A DNA stretch of 64,000 bases from Pseudomonadota bacterium (GTDB lineage: Bacteria > Bdellovibrionota > Bacteriovoracia > Bacteriovoracales > Bacteriovoracaceae). Positions 60,252-64,000 of this stretch are shown here, in pieces. The translations under genes and the position numbers were made by a program. The stretch is taken from positions 1 to 64,000 of the forward strand of contig JAIYDL010000010.1 in assembly GCA_027487515.1 (NCBI GenBank). The letters run 5' to 3'. How positions within the stretch are numbered: position 1 is the first letter of the stretch; every line of letters starts with the position of its first letter. The notes below the pieces were generated by a model. That model searched no databases and was not told where the DNA came from. It saw only the letters and a list, made by a program, of their open reading frames with translations.

Positions 60252-60949
60252 TCCCGGATCGTCACCTTCAACCGAGAGAGATAGAGTTCATACTGGGAGA
60301 AGAGGTGCCAGAGGGTGCTGAGTTGTTTTTTCTGGGCAGCGGCTTCGAGTGATCTTCCCAATTCACCGAGCTCCGGAAACCCGTAGGACCCAGCGGCACC
60401 CACGAGCTTATGCCCAATGCCCTCGACGCTCTTCAGGTCCCCTCGGCGCAGGGCCTCCCGAAGTTCTCCCATCTCCGCGAACCTCTTGGAGAGGTAGAGA
60501 GGAATCATGCTGGCAAGGTCTCGATCCACGGCAACCGTGATGTCTCCGGAGTAATCGCGGATCGCGCGGACCAGTTCTTCCCGAACCACCGGCTTGGTCA
60601 CATGAGCGTGGCACCCGGCCTCTAAGCTCTTGAGCATGTCTTCTGCCAGTCCACGGGCCGTGAGCGCGATGATGGGTGAAGGAATGGTTGCGGAATCCTC
60701 CCAGTACTGGCGGATCCTGCGCGTCGCTGTGTGGCCATCCATCACGGGCATCTGCATGTCCATGAGAATGAGATCGAAGCGGGCCTCCCGAACTCTGGCC
60801 AACGCTTCTTCCCCATTGGTGGCATCCACGAGTTCCCAGGGAAAGGCTTTGAGGAAAAGACGAATCACGAGTCGACTCTCGAGGTTATCATCCACGAGGA
60901 GAATCCTGAATTTCCTCTCTTCTGCGATCGGTTCCTTGGGCTCTTGCAT
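60248..60949 (-). CDS. Response regulator with HPt domain
   Basis: The 233-residue product has a CheY-like receiver domain (about residues 14-135) with the acidic pair DD at 20-21, phospho-acceptor Asp64 in ILMDMQMPVMDG and Lys120 in THVTKP, then a histidine phosphotransfer domain (about 145-232) with the phosphorylatable His181 in IGHKLVGAAGSYGF. This order passes phosphate between a hybrid kinase and a downstream regulator, a phosphorelay component. No DNA-binding domain is present and no kinase lies nearby. It shares CTAG at its 3' end with the hydrolase gene. Confidence 0.92.
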   Translation of the reverse strand: MQEPKEPIAEERKFRILLVDDNLESRLVIRLFLKAFPWELVDATNGEEALARVREARFDLILMDMQMPVMDGHTATRRIRQYWEDSATIPSPIIALTARGLAEDMLKSLEAGCHAHVTKPVVREELVRAIRDYSGDITVAVDRDLASMIPLYLSKRFAEMGELREALRRGDLKSVEGIGHKLVGAAGSYGFPELGELGRSLEAAAQKKQLSTLWHLFSQYELYLSRLKVTIRD

Positions 60950-61027
60950 GTGTTCTCCTCTTCTATCACCACTGGGGAGAATGGATAACGGTCGGGTCAG
61001 GTCTCGGCGCGGGCCCCGGGGCTAAAA

Positions 61028-61055
61028 ACAAAAAAGCCCCTCGCGAGGAGGGGCC
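61028..61055 (-). terminator. Rho-independent terminator of the lysyl-endopeptidase-like gene
   Basis: On the minus strand GCCCCTC and GAGGGGC form a stem with a GCGAG-type loop, followed by TTTTTTGTTTTT. It lies just beyond the stop at 61065 and has the full canonical form. Confidence 0.88.
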
Positions 61056-61064
61056 TACGGGTCT

Positions 61065-62315
61065 TTAGATCGTGTCAGTCACGAGTCGGCCGGTGCGGGC
61101 CGCGTCCAAGAAATCGGACAGGCCTCCGGTGCCTGAGCTCCCCTGGCCCTGCCAAGAGGTATGAAGGCGGCCGTAGTAGTCGGAGAGGTCATTGCCACAG
61201 GCCGCGCCGCCGCCGTGGAGCTGGCCCACGACTCGCTTGGAGGAGTTGAAGAGGGGCGAGCCTGAAGAGCCGGGTTCAGTTGTTCCCTTGTCCCAGTCAA
61301 TCACCCGCACGTGGGTTCCGTCACCGGGTGAGCTCTGACCGCTGTACGAAGAGATGACAGCTTTTTCGTTCTCAAAGGAGATCGACTTCTCGTCGACGTT
61401 TGGATGATGGATGGCAACCACCGGGCTGTCATGCCCAGTCGCCGTCGCGTCCCAGCCAGCGTACTTCACGTTCCACTTCGAGTCCGGCTGAGTGTTTAAC
61501 CGCACGAGAGTGAAGTCGGAGCGAGAGCCGCTGACGAGGTGAGTGGAGCCGGTCTGGAAGTCTGTGAGTTTGCCGTCACGGCTTCCGCCGCAAGCAGAGG
61601 TCTGGTAATTCCAGTAAACCACTAGGGTCGCCGCCGTTGCAGCCGTGATCCGGCAGTGGGCCGCGGTCATGAAGTACGGGGTCCGATCCCCGGCCGTGTT
61701 ATTCACCATGAAGCCGGTGCAGAAGCGCGAGCCTCCGGTGGAAATCACTGCCACCGCATTCACTTGGTTCTCCCAGCCTTTTGAATCACTGCAGGCGACG
61801 TCGACGTTACACCCACCGGCCTTGAGAGTGGACTGGCCGAAGGTGCGAAAGCCTTGACCCACGTGGCCTAGCTCGACGTCCACCTGACCCACCACTTCCG
61901 GCGGAGCCGTGAGCTCAATCACGACGTCATCGGACATGATGACCGGAGTCCAGAGCTCGCCCTGCGGGTTATTGTCTTTTGCCGTAAACGATCGAATGAA
62001 TTGAGTCCGGTCCGCGGAATAGATCGCGAGCTCCGCACCGGGAGGAAGCTTGAAGCGAGTGAAGCCGAAGTTCAAAGAAACTGCGTTCGGGGCAGTGACC
62101 TGGTGAGTCCAGACATAATCTGCGCCGGTCTTCTCCCAGCTCGGCTTAACTGAGAGGCGGTGCGGGACTGCGAAGCGCGGGGCTTCGCCCTTTTTTTCAG
62201 CACCGAGCTCTTGATCGTGGAGCGACTGGATGTCCAGCGGCCGCAAGAAGGTAGAGCTAGCGGAATAGGCTTCAAACGTGAGGGCCAAGACGGCGAAGGC
62301 TGCAAAATATCTCAT
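61065..62315 (-). CDS. Secreted trypsin-fold serine protease, lysyl-endopeptidase-like
   Basis: The 416-residue product has a signal peptide (about residues 1-20) and a propeptide-like N-terminal domain of about 150 residues. The triad is His in FMTAAHCRITAA, Asp in SRSDFTLVRL and Ser in EPGSSGSPLFN. Cys in GGCNVDVAC and the YTLVxL/EPGSSGSPL context fit the Achromobacter-type lysyl endopeptidases. The start is ATG 62315, preceded by AAGGAGGAG, which is among the best ribosome binding sites in the window; the frame continues to 62375 without a credible alternative start. It has its own terminator. Confidence 0.9.
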   Translation of the reverse strand: MRYFAAFAVLALTFEAYSASSTFLRPLDIQSLHDQELGAEKKGEAPRFAVPHRLSVKPSWEKTGADYVWTHQVTAPNAVSLNFGFTRFKLPPGAELAIYSADRTQFIRSFTAKDNNPQGELWTPVIMSDDVVIELTAPPEVVGQVDVELGHVGQGFRTFGQSTLKAGGCNVDVACSDSKGWENQVNAVAVISTGGSRFCTGFMVNNTAGDRTPYFMTAAHCRITAATAATLVVYWNYQTSACGGSRDGKLTDFQTGSTHLVSGSRSDFTLVRLNTQPDSKWNVKYAGWDATATGHDSPVVAIHHPNVDEKSISFENEKAVISSYSGQSSPGDGTHVRVIDWDKGTTEPGSSGSPLFNSSKRVVGQLHGGGAACGNDLSDYYGRLHTSWQGQGSSGTGGLSDFLDAARTGRLVTDTI

Positions 62316-62475
62316 GTCTCCTCCTTGAGAACTTTTATTAAATAAAACGATAGTGACAAAAAATCTGAGTGCCATCTAACATTTACTCTCATCCGATGCA
62401 CGGAGTCTGAGCAGCTTTGTCTAATATTTTCGCGAGATCTTGACTGGACAAGCCCGAGGCAGATTTTTATATTTA

Positions 62476-62498
62476 ACTTTATTAACTATTAATAAAGT
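62476..62498. promoter_or_regulatory. Putative MarR operator
   Basis: ACTTTATTAA (62476-62485) and TTAATAAAGT (62489-62498) are a perfect 10-bp inverted repeat with a 3-base centre, ending five bases before the MarR start codon. A 23-base palindrome in this place is typical of MarR self-repression. A TTGACT at 62440-62445 with TTTTAT 19 bases on is a weak promoter candidate upstream. Confidence 0.65.
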
Positions 62499-62503
62499 AC
62501 AGT

Positions 62504-62923
62504 ATGCTCACGGATTTGATTCTCACCTCCATCCCTCTTGCGGTCCGCACCCTCCGGCGGTCGAGTGCGAGTTCGCTCGGCGGAGAAATCACGTTCCAGC
62601 AGTTTCGGGTGCTCTCGCAGGTTCACGAGGGCATGGGTCAAACGCAGATCTCTCAGAATCTGCAGATTTCGGTGGCCGCCGTCTCGAAGCTCGTGGACCT
62701 CCTGGTGAAGCGTGAACTGGTGAAACGCACTCCTGGGGTCGACCGAAGGAGCCACCGGCTGACCTTAACCCGGGAAGGGGAAAAGCTCCGGCGCACGGTC
62801 CACGATGCGGTGGCGCGGGAGCTTCAGCGCAATTTGAAACAACTCACTAAGCAAGAGCTCTCGGACCTCGAGCGGGGTCTGGCAGTGCTCGATAAACTCA
62901 TGGGATTCGTCAATGAAAAGTAG
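62504..62923 (+). CDS. MarR-family transcriptional regulator
   Basis: The 139-residue product has a winged helix-turn-helix (about residues 25-100; TQISQNLQISVAAVSKLVDL then KRTPGVDRRSHRLTLTREG) and flanking dimerisation helices, the full MarR length. Family members respond to phenolic or other toxic compounds and often repress an adjacent efflux gene. Here the TolC-family gene begins inside the end of this gene, so both are likely one operon. The palindrome at 62476-62498 is the likely operator. The ligand is unknown. Confidence 0.92.
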   Translation: MLTDLILTSIPLAVRTLRRSSASSLGGEITFQQFRVLSQVHEGMGQTQISQNLQISVAAVSKLVDLLVKRELVKRTPGVDRRSHRLTLTREGEKLRRTVHDAVARELQRNLKQLTKQELSDLERGLAVLDKLMGFVNEK

Positions 62924-64000
62924 ATTCACTCCTCTCCTCGTTTTCGTCCTCGCCTCGGCACCAGCGAGTGCTGCCACTTTGAAGGAAGCCTTCACCATGG
63001 CACGAGGGAACATGGAGACCCTGAAGCGGGCGTCTCTCCAGGTCACGCAGACCGAGGAGCAAAAAGTCCAGGCCCGCGCCGCGGTTCTTCCGACCATCGC
63101 CGGAGTGGGGTCGTACACCCGCATCGACCCACCAGCGCAGGCGGGGCGAAGCCCCTTCCTCCTGACCCGGCAGTACACAGCTGCGATCCGCCTCTCTCAA
63201 CCCATTCTGAGAGGAGGAGTGATTTCGGCGTACCAGCTCGCCCAAGATAATTTACTCCTGGCCCGCTACCAGCGGGACGCCACAGAACTCAGTCTCTACC
63301 AGCTGGTGATCAACGCGTATTATAATGTTGCCGTCGCCCAGGTGGACGTGAAGAACGTGGACGAACTGCTGCGGTTTAGCCGCGAGAGGGTTCGGGACAT
63401 TCGAGACCGGACGGCGATCGGTCGCTCCCGCCGAGGGGAGCTGGTTGAAGCCGAGGCGCAGTTGCACATCGCTGAATCCCAGTACCAACAAACTCTCATT
63501 GGGCTCGAGCAGGCGGAAAAAAACTACGAGTTCCTGACCCTCACCCGCCCGGGCCCCATCACCGTCGACGCCGCTGTCCCAGAAGCGATGCCCCCGCTCG
63601 GGGAGCTCCTTCAGAAAGTTCGCACCAGACCCGACGTCTTGGCGGGCCTGCAAGAAGCCACCGTTGCCGGTCGGCAGATCGAAATCGCCAAAGGGGGACA
63701 CTACCCGCAGGTTGATTTGACCAGCAACTATTACATCGATCGGACCGGAGTTCTCGCGACGTCAGAGTGGGACGTCGGTGTTCAGGTGAGTCTCCCCATC
63801 TTCCAAGGAGGTGGAATCGCCTCCCAAGTCCGGGCCGCGGCGGAGGGTCGACGGATCGCCGAACTGCGCGGGGCAGAGACCCTTCGAAGTGCGGAGCGGG
63901 ACATCACCGTGAACTACCAAAACCTCTTGAAGATTCGGGAACAATTAAAATCCCTCCGAGAAGCGCTTCGCAAATCCGAAGAAGTCTACCGGTTGAACAA
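62913..64000 (+). CDS. TolC-family outer-membrane efflux protein, truncated by the window end
   Basis: The visible 362 residues have a signal peptide (about residues 1-20, ending SAA), then a TolC-like alternation of helical coiled regions and beta hairpins. Typical segments are LKEAFTMARGN at the start, QPILRGG, YNVAVAQ and LPIFQGGGIASQVRAA before the second repeat. TolC proteins form the outer channel of tripartite efflux or type I secretion. The ATG at 62913 lies 8 codons' worth of bases inside the MarR gene end. The C-terminal part and any inner-membrane pump partners lie beyond the window. Confidence 0.9.
   Translation, partial: MKSRFTPLLVFVLASAPASAATLKEAFTMARGNMETLKRASLQVTQTEEQKVQARAAVLPTIAGVGSYTRIDPPAQAGRSPFLLTRQYTAAIRLSQPILRGGVISAYQLAQDNLLLARYQRDATELSLYQLVINAYYNVAVAQVDVKNVDELLRFSRERVRDIRDRTAIGRSRRGELVEAEAQLHIAESQYQQTLIGLEQAEKNYEFLTLTRPGPITVDAAVPEAMPPLGELLQKVRTRPDVLAGLQEATVAGRQIEIAKGGHYPQVDLTSNYYIDRTGVLATSEWDVGVQVSLPIFQGGGIASQVRAAAEGRRIAELRGAETLRSAERDITVNYQNLLKIREQLKSLREALRKSEEVYRLN

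Overview
The window is a Gram-negative chromosome segment of roughly 50-60% GC. It encodes many Sec-exported proteins, lipoproteins with an N-terminal lipobox, a TolC-type outer-membrane efflux protein and a TonB-like protein. The density of secreted peptidases (M1, M28, two trypsin-fold proteases, a DUF885 metallopeptidase, prolyl aminopeptidase) and of large secreted proteins of unknown function would fit a predatory or saprophytic bacterium of the Bdellovibrionota/Oligoflexia kind. That placement is an inference from gene content and style, not from any marker gene.

Layout. 1-0.5 kb: the end of a small ORF and a tRNA-Leu(GAG). 0.7-8.1 kb: a secreted protein, then a five-gene minus-strand operon of exported proteins that I do not recognise. 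8.4-14.3 kb: a secreted M1 aminopeptidase followed by a dead tRNA-Leu, a B-lectin two-gene module, a dead aminopeptidase and a live tRNA-Leu(CAG). This is a duplicated block whose two copies lost opposite halves. 14.3-15.4 kb: an AT-rich decayed patch. 15.4-25.5 kb: a CrtA-like protein, a YndJ-like membrane protein, a giant NHL-repeat lipoprotein, a second lectin module, a broken gene and small secreted proteins. 25.5-30.4 kb: LysR regulator divergent from an aminotransferase-methyltransferase pair, then a GFA-type zinc protein and an acyltransferase-like lipoprotein. 30.5-42.1 kb: more exported proteins, including a catalase-like lipoprotein, two proteins built of tandem repeats, a trypsin-like protease and a Fic-domain lipoprotein. 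42.1-47.2 kb: a minus-strand operon of an unknown protein, a histone-deacetylase-fold enzyme, a UbiA prenyltransferase and a PEP-utilising phosphotransferase-like protein. 47.4-55.7 kb: peptidases, a Nudix hydrolase, a TonB-like protein and the Leloir operon galT-galK-galM. 55.8-62.3 kb: M28 peptidase, CstA, TPM-domain protein, an alpha/beta hydrolase, a REC-HPt regulator and a lysyl-endopeptidase-like protease. 62.5-64 kb: a MarR repressor translationally coupled to a TolC-family gene that runs off the end.

How the genes work together. Galactose is handled by galT/galK/galM. CstA imports pyruvate or peptides. The secreted peptidases would supply those peptides. The LysR/aminotransferase/methyltransferase locus and the MarR/TolC locus each carry a clear palindrome placed as the regulator's operator. 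Many gene pairs share 4-bp ATGA/GTGA overlaps, so translational coupling is the rule here. The observations most worth a second look are the reciprocally decayed peptidase/tRNA-Leu duplication, the twice-occurring lectin + membrane-protein module with a shared N-terminal Cys domain, the Fic lipoprotein, and the deacetylase-UbiA-PEP operon.
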